40,921 bases of DNA from JAIVHC01 sp049975505 (lineage in GTDB: Bacteria; Desulfobacterota; Desulfuromonadia; Desulfuromonadales; Desulfuromonadaceae): assembly GCA_049975505.1 (NCBI GenBank), contig JBNGCY010000010.1:1-40921 (forward strand), written 5' to 3'. Below are positions 14,938 through 23,176 of this stretch, one piece after another. A program made the position numbers and the translations under genes. Positions within the stretch are counted from its first letter, which is position 1. Each line of letters begins with the position of its first letter. A model generated the notes under the pieces. That model ran no database searches, was not told the origin of the DNA, and saw nothing but the letters and a program-made list of their open reading frames with translations.

Positions 14938-15429
14938 GTGTCAGTAAATAAGGTGATTCTGGTTGGGAATCTGGGGAAAGACCCTGAGTTGCGCTATACC
15001 CCTAACGGAACGGCGGTGGCCAATTTCCCGCTGGCTACAAGTGAGAATTTCAAGGATCGCGACGGTAATCGGCAGGAGAGAACCGAGTGGCATAATGTTG
15101 TTGCCTGGCGTCAGCTGGCGGAAATATGCGGTAAATATCTGCATAAAGGCAAGCAGGTGTATGTGGAAGGAAAACTCCAGACCAGAAAATGGCAGGATAA
15201 AAACGGCATAGACCGCTATACCACAGAAGTTGTCGCGGATACCATGCAGATGCTCGGGCGCGCCGGCGAGGATAGCGGCTATTCACAGGGGCAGAACTAC
15301 GTCCGCAATGATAACCGCTCCCAGGATTCCTATCAGGACAATAGCTACGCCGATTCCGGATCACGGGTACAGAGTCCTTCTGCGCCACCGGAACCCTCAT
15401 TCAACCCTGATGATGAAATACCCTTTTAA
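14938..15429 (+). CDS. ssb: Single-stranded DNA-binding protein
   Basis: SSB coats single-stranded DNA in replication, repair and recombination. The OB fold covers about residues 1-110: VNKVILVGNLGKDPELRYTP, WHNVVAWRQLAEICGKYL and KGKQVYVEGKLQTRKWQDK. A Gln/Ser/Asp-rich flexible linker follows and the acidic tip DDEIPF ends the protein, the site that recruits partner proteins. I choose the GTG at 14938 (163 residues) because GGAGG lies five bases before it. The frame is open from 14887 within the MITE end, but those codons (MRMPPNKHT...) are not SSB-like. With the MITE immediately upstream, the promoter must lie in or before the MITE, or in the 35-base gap. Confidence 0.95.
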   Translation: MSVNKVILVGNLGKDPELRYTPNGTAVANFPLATSENFKDRDGNRQERTEWHNVVAWRQLAEICGKYLHKGKQVYVEGKLQTRKWQDKNGIDRYTTEVVADTMQMLGRAGEDSGYSQGQNYVRNDNRSQDSYQDNSYADSGSRVQSPSAPPEPSFNPDDEIPF

Positions 15430-15490
15430 TCTATACATAATGTGAGTCAGTACGTGCTTATGCCCCCAGCCTTGCTCTGATGGAGAAGAG

Positions 15491-16312
15491 ATGTCGGAGG
15501 TTCAACATATTCGCAAACGCAGCGTGTTTTCAGTTGCAGACATGGATTGCCCCGCTGAAGAGCAGATGGTACGCATGGCGCTGAGCGATGTGGCGGAAGT
15601 GGATGCCCTTGATTTTGATCTCGAGGCGCGCAGGGTTGCTGTTGTACATCGGGGTGACGCCGAAGGCATTCTTGAATCTCTGCAGCTGTTGGGGCTGGGT
15701 ACGGCACTGGAATCGAGTGATACGGCTACAGAGCAGGATGCGGCCTCCGGTTTTCATGAGGAAAACGGTGCTGAAGCCCGAACCCTGAAAATTCTACTCG
15801 GAATCAATGGTGGGATGTTCGTGCTCGAAATAGTAGCGGGCTTTCTGGCGCAGTCGACCGGTCTCATTGCCGATTCGGTGGATATGTTTGCGGATGCTGC
15901 GGTATATGGTCTGGCGCTGTTTGCGGTGGGGAAGGCCGCGGCACAAAAACTCCGGGCTGCGCGTTTTGCCGGCTGGGTTCAGTTGGTTCTGGCTCTGGGG
16001 GTGCTCGCCGAGGTGCTGCGTCGCTGGGTTTACGGCAGTGAGCCGGTCTCAGCCCTCATGATTTTCATGGGAGCTCTGGCCCTGGGTGCAAATGTGGTCT
16101 CCCTGGTGCTGGTGGCGCGCAAGCGTGAGCGCGGGGTTCACATGAAGGCAAGCTATATTTTTTCCGCTAACGACGTGATTGCCAATCTCGGCCTCATACT
16201 CGCCGGGGTTCTGGTGGCCTGGAGCGGGTCTCCTTATCCCGATCTGCTCATCGGTACCATCATCAGTGGCGTGGTGCTCAGCGGGGCGTACCGTATTCTG
16301 AAGCTTAAATAG
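15491..16312 (+). CDS. CDF-like cation transporter with N-terminal HMA-like domain
   Basis: A 273-residue membrane protein. The first 75 residues resemble a heavy-metal-associated domain (VADMDCPAEEQMVRMAL), but with CPAE in place of the CxxC metal pair. A charged linker follows, then six hydrophobic segments from about residue 98. The helix-2 motif DSVDMFADAAVYG and the helix-5 motif SANDVIANLGL correspond to the metal-binding positions of cation diffusion facilitators, so a divalent-cation efflux role is likely but the metal is unknown. The cytoplasmic C-terminal domain usual in CDF proteins is missing, the protein ending shortly after the last helix (AYRILKLK). It follows ssb by 61 bases. 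Confidence 0.85.
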   Translation: MSEVQHIRKRSVFSVADMDCPAEEQMVRMALSDVAEVDALDFDLEARRVAVVHRGDAEGILESLQLLGLGTALESSDTATEQDAASGFHEENGAEARTLKILLGINGGMFVLEIVAGFLAQSTGLIADSVDMFADAAVYGLALFAVGKAAAQKLRAARFAGWVQLVLALGVLAEVLRRWVYGSEPVSALMIFMGALALGANVVSLVLVARKRERGVHMKASYIFSANDVIANLGLILAGVLVAWSGSPYPDLLIGTIISGVVLSGAYRILKLK

Positions 16313-16391
16313 GATTTTTTGAGCGGATAAAACCTTATTGCATCTATGTTCTCTCTGCGACCCTGAGCTCCTGCATAAATGGAGATTTGCC

Positions 16392-17831
16392 ATGCGATCA
16401 ACAAAAATAGTCTGTACCATCGGGCCGGCATCGGCGTCTGAAGAAACTCTGGAAGCGCTGATCCGTGCGGGGATGAACGTAGCGCGTCTGAATTTTTCTC
16501 ACGGGGATCACGCTTCACATAAAGCCCTTATTCAGGACATTCGCACCATTGCCGCGCGCCTTGGTGAGCCCGTGGCCATCCTTCAGGATCTGTGCGGCCC
16601 CAAGATCCGTCTCGGGATGCTGCCGGAGCAGGGGATACGTCTGAATCAGGGGGAACTGGTGACCTTGAGTGCTTCAGAGTACGCAGAAGGGGATGCCATC
16701 CCGGTTGACTATCCGCATCTGCATGAAGATGTAAGCGTCGGGGCGGCAATCATGCTCGCCGATGGACTTATGGAACTGCGCGTGGAAGAGCTCGACGGCG
16801 TCCGGGTTATCTGCCGTGTGATAAACGGCGGGATCGCGTATCGGCGCAAAGGGGTGAACATGCCGTGCAGCAATTTGAGCATCCCCGCATTTACCGAAAA
16901 AGATCGGAATGATCTGCGCTTCGGGCTGGAGCAGGAAGTGGATGCGGTGGCGTTGTCGTTTGTGCGCAATGCCGCAGATCTTGATGCGATCCGCGCCGAG
17001 CTCAAGGCTGCTCATTATACCCCAAAACTCATCGCCAAGATTGAAAAACCTCAGGCGGTGGAGAATTTCGACACTATCCTGGAGGGTATCGACGGGGTGA
17101 TGATTGCCCGTGGCGACCTGGGCGTGGAGGTGCCTCTCGAAACTGTGCCGGTAATTCAGAAGCAACTGATCCGCAAAGCGCGTCTGCGCGGGCGCTTTGC
17201 CATAACCGCGACCCAGATGCTCTCGAGTATGGTGTCGAGTCCGCGTCCCACCCGGGCCGAGGCTACAGATGTCGCGAATGCCATCTATGACGGAACCGAT
17301 GCCCTGATGCTTTCAGATGAGACCGCTTCGGGTGAGTATCCGGTGGAAGCGGCGCAGATGCTGGATAAAATTGCACGTGCAACCGAGCCCCACGTGCACA
17401 CCACCCTGGATATGGAGACCGTGGATGTCGGGGATGAAACCGCAGTGGCGCGGGCTATCGGCAGAGCCTGTGGCTGGATAGCCAACGATCTGGATGCCGC
17501 TGCGATTCTGGCGTATACCCAGTCGGGTTTTACCGCGCGCTGCGTAGCGCGCTTTCGCCCCGCCTGTGCGGTGGTGGCCATGAGCCCTGATGCGCGGGTG
17601 TGTCGGCAGTTGAATCTGATATGGGGGGTGAAGCCGGTTCGGGTGGAGGCTCTCGACAGCAGTGATGCGCTATTTGTCACCGCACGCCGCTGGAGCCTGC
17701 GCACCAAAGTTGCGAAACTGAGTGACTGCATTGTGGTTACCGCGGGTACGCCGCTGTGGCAGCCTGGGTCGACCAATCTTATCAAGGTGATCGAGCTCGA
17801 AAAAGGGCTGGATGTGAAGTGCGATGACTAG
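16392..17831 (+). CDS. pyk: Pyruvate kinase
   Basis: This enzyme transfers phosphate from phosphoenolpyruvate to ADP, the last step of glycolysis. I start at ATG 16392 (MRSTKIVCTIGPAS) with GGAGAT upstream, giving 479 residues; the frame is open from 16338 but the added residues are not family-like. The barrel contains MNVARLNFSHGD, DLCGPKIRLG, the B domain, and the signature KIEKPQAVENFD with VMIARGDLGVEVP (about 213-250), then TATQMLSSM and DATDVANAIYDG-like VANAIYDGTDA. The C-terminal regulatory domain is present. The next gene starts inside its end (8-base overlap), so pyk and that HEAT-repeat protein are translationally coupled. Confidence 0.96.
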   Translation: MRSTKIVCTIGPASASEETLEALIRAGMNVARLNFSHGDHASHKALIQDIRTIAARLGEPVAILQDLCGPKIRLGMLPEQGIRLNQGELVTLSASEYAEGDAIPVDYPHLHEDVSVGAAIMLADGLMELRVEELDGVRVICRVINGGIAYRRKGVNMPCSNLSIPAFTEKDRNDLRFGLEQEVDAVALSFVRNAADLDAIRAELKAAHYTPKLIAKIEKPQAVENFDTILEGIDGVMIARGDLGVEVPLETVPVIQKQLIRKARLRGRFAITATQMLSSMVSSPRPTRAEATDVANAIYDGTDALMLSDETASGEYPVEAAQMLDKIARATEPHVHTTLDMETVDVGDETAVARAIGRACGWIANDLDAAAILAYTQSGFTARCVARFRPACAVVAMSPDARVCRQLNLIWGVKPVRVEALDSSDALFVTARRWSLRTKVAKLSDCIVVTAGTPLWQPGSTNLIKVIELEKGLDVKCDD

Positions 17832-18405
17832 GATTGATCCGGCGCAGGACAAACAGCGTGAAGTACTCCTGCAGGCACTGCATGATACGGACGTAGAGGT
17901 ACGTCGCGCCGCGAGTGAGAGCCTTGAGCTTCTGCAGGCCTGCGCGGATATCTCCGCGCTCGAGCAGGCCCTCCAGAGTCCGGAGCGGCGCGCGCGTGTT
18001 GCTGCGGTGTACACTCTGGAGCGCATCCATACTCCACAGGCAGGGACTATGCTGAGAGAACTGCTCGAGGATCAGGATCCGGATGTGCGGGCTGTTGCGG
18101 TGCAGGCGCTGGGAGCGCGGCAGGACACAAACGCCCTGGGCGCTCTGGTGCGGTGCCTGAAAGATCCGTGTCCGGCGGTGGCTGTGCATGCAGCCCGGGC
18201 TCTGGCGCAGTTCAGGGATAAACGCCTGGTTCCGTATCTGAGTGCAATGTGCAGCGCGCAAAACAGCGAACTGGTCTGCGCATGTCTGGAAGCTCTGGGC
18301 TGCATCGGAGATCTGCGCACGGTGGATGTGGGGACGAAGGCGGCAATTCACCCAGATGCCCGGGTACGTCTGAGTGCGGTACGCATGCTCGGTAATCTGC
18401 ACTGA
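17824..18405 (+). CDS. HEAT-repeat protein overlapping pyk
   Basis: A 193-residue, probably cytoplasmic protein made of about six HEAT/PBS-lyase-type helical repeats: VRRAASESLELL, RRARVAAVYTLERI, VRAVAVQALGARQD, AVAVHAARALAQFRDKRLVPYL, LVCACLEALGCIGD and VRLSAVRMLGNL. There is no signal or catalytic domain, so it is expected to be a protein-binding scaffold. The ATG at 17824 lies within the last codons of pyk (stop 17829-17831). It ends 22 bases from the convergent HD-GYP gene, and a second HEAT protein is encoded two genes away. Its partner is unknown. The repeats resemble those of phycobilin-lyase-like HEAT proteins only in the general pattern. Confidence 0.85.
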   Translation: MTRIDPAQDKQREVLLQALHDTDVEVRRAASESLELLQACADISALEQALQSPERRARVAAVYTLERIHTPQAGTMLRELLEDQDPDVRAVAVQALGARQDTNALGALVRCLKDPCPAVAVHAARALAQFRDKRLVPYLSAMCSAQNSELVCACLEALGCIGDLRTVDVGTKAAIHPDARVRLSAVRMLGNLH

Positions 18406-18426
18406 ATCCGGATTTTCCCTGCGTAC

Positions 18427-19749
18427 CTACAGCCATTCGTTGACATCGATGTTGTGCAGAACGGGATCCACTTCTGCGGCAATAAATCTGCTTTTGCTCT
18501 CCACCTCCTGCAGCACCGGATTCTCCAGCGCATTCCCGGCGCTGTCGCGTAGAATACGGATGGTGCCACGATCCACATCGTTCACATCCCCATCCACTAT
18601 AAGACCGATTTCATTGTTTACCAGGCGTACCAGACTGCCTACCGGGTAGTTGCCGAGCATGCGGGTGAGGGCTTCGACATATTCAGGGTTGAGCTGGGTG
18701 CCGGCTATCTGCTGCAGCCTCTGAACCGCCACTCCGGGTGAATTGGGATGGCGGTAGGCGCGCAGGGTGGTGAGAGCGTCATAAGTATCAGCCACAGTTG
18801 CGATATCCACATAGGGATAGTTGCCCAGGTTGAGCTGGATGTGCGGATAGCCGGAACGATCATAGTTCAGATGGTGACCACGGATGATATCGATGATCTC
18901 CGGACAGATATCGTCCATCTGCATGGCTATCTGCGCGCCGAGTTCAGGATGACGCTTGATCTCTTCAAATTCCTCCTGGTTCAGAGGGCCGGGTTTTTTG
19001 ATGATTTCCGGACTGATGCGCAACTTCCCCAGGTCGTGCATCAGGGCTCCCACTCCCAGGATCTGGGTTTCATGGTGGCTGAGATTGCACGCCCTGCCGA
19101 TGGCAATGGCGAGAACCGAGACATTGACTGAATGGCAGTAGGTGTAGTCGTCATAGTCCTTGATCATAGTGAGGGCGAGAAAAGCATAAGGTGCGCGGGT
19201 GAGTTCGCGGGTGATGTTTTCCGCAGCGCCGAAGAGCTTCTCCCCCGAGGGGAGATAGTTGTTTTCAATCAGAGCGCAGGTCTCGGCTACGGTCTGAATC
19301 ACCCCGGCATACACCTTGCGCGCCTGCTGGTTGCCGGTTTTCCCCTCTTTACTGTCAAGCAGGCGAATGGTGTCAATTCCGTGTTGCAGAAGAACCGCTT
19401 CAAATTCTGCACCTTTAAAGGCTCCGGAATGCAGGAGCTCCACAAAGTGCAGGGCCTCTTTTTCCTGGATGAAACGCTGGATTTCGAATCCTTCGATCTC
19501 AAGCTCGCGGAGGATTTTCAGCATTACCTCCGCAGCAGGGGCTGAAGCGCTGCACAGCTGCTCATTGATAAACAGGGTCTCTTCGAGCACGCCGATCTTG
19601 ATGTGCTGATGCAGTTGCATGAGAGACTGAAGCGCGGTCCAGTAGCGTTCTGCCATCCCCTGACATGAGGGGTGTCTGGCAGGATAGAGGTGCAGACCGC
19701 GATAGTATGCACTGAAGCTGTGGAGAAATTCCTGGATCAGATCAGGCAT
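18427..19749 (-). CDS. HD-GYP domain protein, probable cyclic-di-GMP phosphodiesterase
   Basis: A 440-residue cytoplasmic protein. Residues about 185-345 form an HD-GYP domain with all expected metal ligands: His206, His238-Asp239 with Lys242 (LMHDLGKL), His267 (KRHPELG), His292-His293, SGYP at 299-302 and Asp321 in VADTYDALT. Canonical HHE...DGSGYP reads HHLNYDRSGYP, so Glu and Gly are changed while GYP itself is kept. Such enzymes hydrolyse cyclic di-GMP. The N-terminal 130 residues contain LYPARHPSC and look related to the N-terminus of the HEAT protein upstream. The C-terminal 90 residues (YPVGSLVRLVNNEIGLIVDG) are the usual HD-GYP tail. It follows the HEAT gene by 8 bases, as one operon. 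Confidence 0.87.
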   Translation of the reverse strand: MPDLIQEFLHSFSAYYRGLHLYPARHPSCQGMAERYWTALQSLMQLHQHIKIGVLEETLFINEQLCSASAPAAEVMLKILRELEIEGFEIQRFIQEKEALHFVELLHSGAFKGAEFEAVLLQHGIDTIRLLDSKEGKTGNQQARKVYAGVIQTVAETCALIENNYLPSGEKLFGAAENITRELTRAPYAFLALTMIKDYDDYTYCHSVNVSVLAIAIGRACNLSHHETQILGVGALMHDLGKLRISPEIIKKPGPLNQEEFEEIKRHPELGAQIAMQMDDICPEIIDIIRGHHLNYDRSGYPHIQLNLGNYPYVDIATVADTYDALTTLRAYRHPNSPGVAVQRLQQIAGTQLNPEYVEALTRMLGNYPVGSLVRLVNNEIGLIVDGDVNDVDRGTIRILRDSAGNALENPVLQEVESKSRFIAAEVDPVLHNIDVNEWL

Positions 19750-19757
19750 GATACGGG

Positions 19758-21356
19758 TTACTCCTTCTCTCCGGTCTGGAGTGCATGTCTGGCACGCTTG
19801 GCAATCTGGGGATCATGACTGGTGCTCAGACGCTGAAGCAGGTCACGTTCCTCACGGGTTGCGCTTCTGCCCAGGGCGCTGATGGCGGCGAGACGCAGTT
19901 CGCGGTATTCTCCGCGCTTTATGATTTTCCCTTTGCGGATAATATCCACCAGGGTCGAATTGGCCTCGGGGCTGCGGATTTCCCCCAGGGCTTCGATGGC
20001 CTTCACACGGACTTTCTTCTGTTTCAGCAGCGGGTCGTGTTGCTGCGCAATCCGGATCAGATCGGGCACGGCGCGCGGATCCTGATGGGCTCCAAGGGCG
20101 AGAAGTGCCAGTTCCGCCAGAGCGCAGTCCGGACTGCGGATATAGTCCAGGAGGGCAGCGGTCGCATGCTCGTGCCTGATGGTGGCAAGAGCGGCGATGG
20201 ATTCCTTGACTACGCGGGTATCGCGGTGAAACAGTTGCGTTTTAAATGCGCTGATGTATTCAGGGTTACGCCTTGTACCCAGAATGTTGAGGGCATTGCG
20301 CACCACATACCAGCGCGGATCATTCAGGTACTCAAGCATGACGCGATCCGCCTCCGCCCCCAGAGCACTCATGACCCCGGCAAGAAAACGCCGCACCCGG
20401 GGATTGGGCTCGATAATCAGTTGTTTCCACACGGTTTCACAGGCATCAGCATCCACAAGCTGGATAAGGCGCAGAGTGAGGTTGCGCTGACGTTCATCTT
20501 TGCAGGCCGTATCCAGGAGCGCAGTCACAGTTTTCCCCGGGTCGAGCTGGCGCAGACACCGTGTGGATGCAGCGCAGTATTCTGACGGGCGTGTTTTATC
20601 ATGAATCCAGCGATCCAGGGCGGTCAGAGCCTGGAAGGCTTCGGCGTGATGCTGCGGGGTTGCAAGAAGAGCAACCAGGCGCTGACAGATCTTGTCCAGA
20701 CAGTTCTGGAAAGCTGGCACTTGCTCCCGGCTCCCGAGGCCGAACAGGTGTTGTGCCTCCTGCAGCATCTGCACCATGGGTCTGCTGTGTTTCAGACGTT
20801 CTGACGGGGCGGAATGGGCACCGGCACCTGTATTCTGCCTGCTCTGTTGTTGCCCGGGGGCATGGCTCTGTTCCTGCAGGGGGGAAGTGGAGGGAATACG
20901 GCTGCGGTTTGAGCCGATGGCATTCAGATCGATCTGATTGAGCACGATACTGCTGACCTGAGCGCGTTCGAGCAATTGTGCGGCGCCACCGCGATTCTCC
21001 AGTTGCTGGGCATCGAGCGCAAGGCAGTGAGCCAGAGACAGAAGGTGCTGTTCGCGTACATCGGCGAATATCACCAGGGTTTTGATCTTGCGCATGAAAA
21101 ACTGCTGAGCCAGTTGGGCGAGAATTTTGTTGTCCGGGTTGAGCCAGGCTCCATCCTTCACAAACCCCTGGCGTCTGATCTCCAGGGCAAGGGTTCCATC
21201 TGTGCAGGATGCGAGGCAGATTTTCAGCTGCTCTGTTGCCTCATGCACCGCCTTGTTCACTGCCGGATGGGCGTCAGGGTAATAGCTCACCGCTTTCAAC
21301 AGGCGACTGATGCCGATCAGAGACTGCTCGAGTTCAGGATCGTAAAAAATCTGCAT
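19758..21356 (-). CDS. HEAT-repeat protein with YPxxHP N-terminal module
   Basis: A 532-residue cytoplasmic protein. Residues 1-148 contain SYYPDAHPAVNKAV and match, by eye, the N-terminus of the HD-GYP protein encoded just downstream. Residues about 148-195 are Ser/Gln/Pro-rich and likely disordered. From about 200 on it is helical, and from about 320 a clear series of HEAT repeats runs to the end (VRRFLAGVMSALG, YVVRNALNILG, VVKESIAALATIRHE, LAELALLALGAHQDPRAV, VRVKAIEALGEIRSPEA, LRLAAISALGRSA). No catalytic motif is visible. The gene pair suggests a complex in which this protein senses or scaffolds for the phosphodiesterase; that is inference. Start ATG 21356 is the first Met of the frame. 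Confidence 0.82.
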   Translation of the reverse strand: MQIFYDPELEQSLIGISRLLKAVSYYPDAHPAVNKAVHEATEQLKICLASCTDGTLALEIRRQGFVKDGAWLNPDNKILAQLAQQFFMRKIKTLVIFADVREQHLLSLAHCLALDAQQLENRGGAAQLLERAQVSSIVLNQIDLNAIGSNRSRIPSTSPLQEQSHAPGQQQSRQNTGAGAHSAPSERLKHSRPMVQMLQEAQHLFGLGSREQVPAFQNCLDKICQRLVALLATPQHHAEAFQALTALDRWIHDKTRPSEYCAASTRCLRQLDPGKTVTALLDTACKDERQRNLTLRLIQLVDADACETVWKQLIIEPNPRVRRFLAGVMSALGAEADRVMLEYLNDPRWYVVRNALNILGTRRNPEYISAFKTQLFHRDTRVVKESIAALATIRHEHATAALLDYIRSPDCALAELALLALGAHQDPRAVPDLIRIAQQHDPLLKQKKVRVKAIEALGEIRSPEANSTLVDIIRKGKIIKRGEYRELRLAAISALGRSATREERDLLQRLSTSHDPQIAKRARHALQTGEKE

Positions 21357-21464
21357 GCCACATGCTCCATCGGCTGCGGGCGGGAAACAAAGCGGTATTT
21401 ATTCAGGATATGGTTTCGGCCATTTAATTTGATACTTCTCGCAAAAAGCATCAAGCTTAACTGT

Positions 21465-21502
21465 AAAGAGCCGTGCATGCCCGTAAGCGTACACGGCTCT
21501 TT
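21465..21502 (-). terminator. Intrinsic terminator region between hemL and the HEAT/HD-GYP operon
   Basis: An inverted repeat AAAGAGCCGTG (21465-21475) and CACGGCTCTTT (21492-21502) forms an 11-bp stem around a 16-base loop. It lies about 35 bases after the hemL stop (minus strand) and reads CTTT then TTACAG on that strand, so it is a moderately good terminator for hemL. Confidence 0.65.
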
Positions 21503-21536
21503 GAGTACCATCCTGGCGTTGTAGGTATGGATACTT

Positions 21537-22820
21537 TTACAGGGCCTTGAAGGCTTTTTCCGCGGCTTCGATGGTTTGGTCGAGATCCTCACGGGTGTGG
21601 GCAATGCTCATGAAACCGGCCTCGAACTGAGAGGGGGCAAGATTGATCCCCTGATCCAGCATGGCGCAGAAATAGCGCGAGAAGGCCTCGGTATCACTTT
21701 TGCTTGCGTCTTCGAAGCTTTTTACCGGCCCGCCACAGAAGTAGGTACAGAACATGCCGCCGACGCGCTGCGCGCAGGTTGGGAAGGGAGCGTTTTTCGC
21801 CGCCTGCTGCAGCCCCTTTTCCAGATAGGCGCTCTTTTCCTCGATCTGAGTATAAAAGCCTTCCTCCTGCAGGAGTTTGAGGGTGGCTATGCCTGCCTGC
21901 ATGGCCAGAGGATTGCCCGACAATGTTCCGGCCTGATACACTCCCCCTTCAGGAGAGAGCTGATCCATAAGTTCCTGCTTGCCGCCGAAGGCGCCTACCG
22001 GCAGGCCACCGCCGATGATCTTCCCCAGGCAGACCAGATCGGCTTTGATATTGAAACGTTCCTGAGCGCCGCCGTAGGCTACGCGGAAGCCCGACATGAC
22101 TTCGTCGATGATGAGAATAATCCCCTCTTTGTCGCATATCGAGCGCAGCCCTTCAAGAAAACCGGGCTCCGGGGGAACACAACCCATATTTCCTGCGACC
22201 GCTTCGAGGATAATACACGCCACCTCACCCCTGTTGGCCTCAAGAATCTGCTTTGTCTCCTCAAGGTCGTTGTAGGCTGCGGTAAGGGTGTGTTTAGCGA
22301 AATCCGCCGGGATTCCGGGCGAGGTGGGAACCCCGAAGGTAGCGGCACCGCTGCCCGCCTTCACCAGCAGGGAATCGCCGTGACCGTGATAACAGCCTTC
22401 AAATTTCAGGATTTTATCCCGCCCGGTACAGCCGCGCGCGAGCCTGATGGCGCTCATGGCTGCCTCGGTGCCGGAAGAAACCATGCGAACCTTTTCGATC
22501 GCAGCATAGGCATCGCATACCATCTGCGCCAGTTCCACCTCTGATGAAGTGGGCGCGCCGAATGAAGAGCCTTTTTCTGCGGCCTGCTTAATGGCCTCGA
22601 CCACTTTGGGATGGCTGTGTCCCAGAATCATGGGGCCCCAGGAGCCCACGTAGTCGATATAGGCGTTGCCGTCGGCATCGTATATTCTGGATCCGGAAGC
22701 CTTTTCGATGAACACGGGATCGCGCCCGACGGACTTGAATGCGCGAACGGGGCTGTTCACGCCTCCGGGGATAACCTGTTTTGCCTGCTGAAACAGTTGC
22801 GTAGAGCGGGTGTGCTGCAT
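21537..22820 (-). CDS. hemL: Glutamate-1-semialdehyde 2,1-aminomutase
   Basis: A PLP enzyme that converts glutamate-1-semialdehyde to 5-aminolevulinate in the C5 route to haem; hemC, another tetrapyrrole gene, lies at the far end of the window. I start at ATG 22820 (MQHTRSTQLFQQAKQVIPGG), with GGGAGGAAT upstream, giving 427 residues, normal for HemL. An in-frame ATG at 22886 would add 22 unlikely residues. Key segments are VNSPVRAF, MVSSGTEAAMSAIRLARG (PLP phosphate), YHGHGDSLLVKAGSG, LIIDEVMSGFRVAYGG (Asp pairing with the PLP ring) and Lys267 in VCLGKIIGGGLPVGAFGG (Schiff base). It is apparently a single-gene transcript with its own promoter and terminator. Confidence 0.96.
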   Translation of the reverse strand: MQHTRSTQLFQQAKQVIPGGVNSPVRAFKSVGRDPVFIEKASGSRIYDADGNAYIDYVGSWGPMILGHSHPKVVEAIKQAAEKGSSFGAPTSSEVELAQMVCDAYAAIEKVRMVSSGTEAAMSAIRLARGCTGRDKILKFEGCYHGHGDSLLVKAGSGAATFGVPTSPGIPADFAKHTLTAAYNDLEETKQILEANRGEVACIILEAVAGNMGCVPPEPGFLEGLRSICDKEGIILIIDEVMSGFRVAYGGAQERFNIKADLVCLGKIIGGGLPVGAFGGKQELMDQLSPEGGVYQAGTLSGNPLAMQAGIATLKLLQEEGFYTQIEEKSAYLEKGLQQAAKNAPFPTCAQRVGGMFCTYFCGGPVKSFEDASKSDTEAFSRYFCAMLDQGINLAPSQFEAGFMSIAHTREDLDQTIEAAEKAFKAL

Positions 22821-22906
22821 GTTTATTCCTCCCTGAAGCGGGTTTATTTTCTGCCGGTCAATCCGGACGAATGATGGTACGATCAAGTGTGTATGCTAAG
22901 TTTGTG

Positions 22907-22935
22907 ACGCTAGCATGTTGCACTGCATGTGTCAA
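22907..22935 (-). promoter_or_regulatory. Possible promoter of hemL
   Basis: On the minus strand a perfect TTGACA (22930-22935) is followed after 17 bases by TAGCGT (22907-22912), which matches the -10 consensus in only 3 of 6 positions. Position and spacing fit a hemL promoter about 85 bases before its start codon. Confidence 0.35.
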
Positions 22936-23018
22936 TCCTGTTGCAGGATAAGTGCCCTGTTATTGATAGGTTATGTGCACAGGGCTAACAGAGCGGAAGC
23001 CGCAGATGAAGAAGGAGG

Positions 23019-23163
23019 GTAACCATCCACCACCGCTACCGGTGAGGGCTTGTGGTACCCGTGGAAAGGGCGTCTGTCGCCACGGACGGCGACAGTCGAA
23101 CGGCCATGGACGGCGCAAAGTGTCCCTTGGAATGGGTGCCACAAGCCCTTACTGAACAATTAC
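23019..23163 (+). repeat. Dispersed palindromic repeat, copy 2 (near full length)
   Basis: The element begins GTAACCATCCACCACCGCTACC and ends ACTGAACAATTAC. Inside are inverted arms GGGCTTGTGGTACCC (23046-23060) and GGGTGCCACAAGCCC (23134-23148), and a perfect hairpin CTGTCGCC/GGCGACAG (23074-23081 and 23088-23095). From 23046 onward 69 bases match copy 3 (28287-28445, other strand) with one difference, and copy 3 has 14 extra bases further on. It ends just before the coaE ribosome binding site. No coding capacity. Confidence 0.85.
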
Positions 23164-23176
23164 GAAGGAGGATGCA

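Noticed and set aside
23019..23163. CRISPR-like repeats or small RNA at the palindromic repeat
   Set aside because: Repeats are not arrayed with spacers but single, dispersed and palindromic. An RNA gene cannot be shown from sequence alone.
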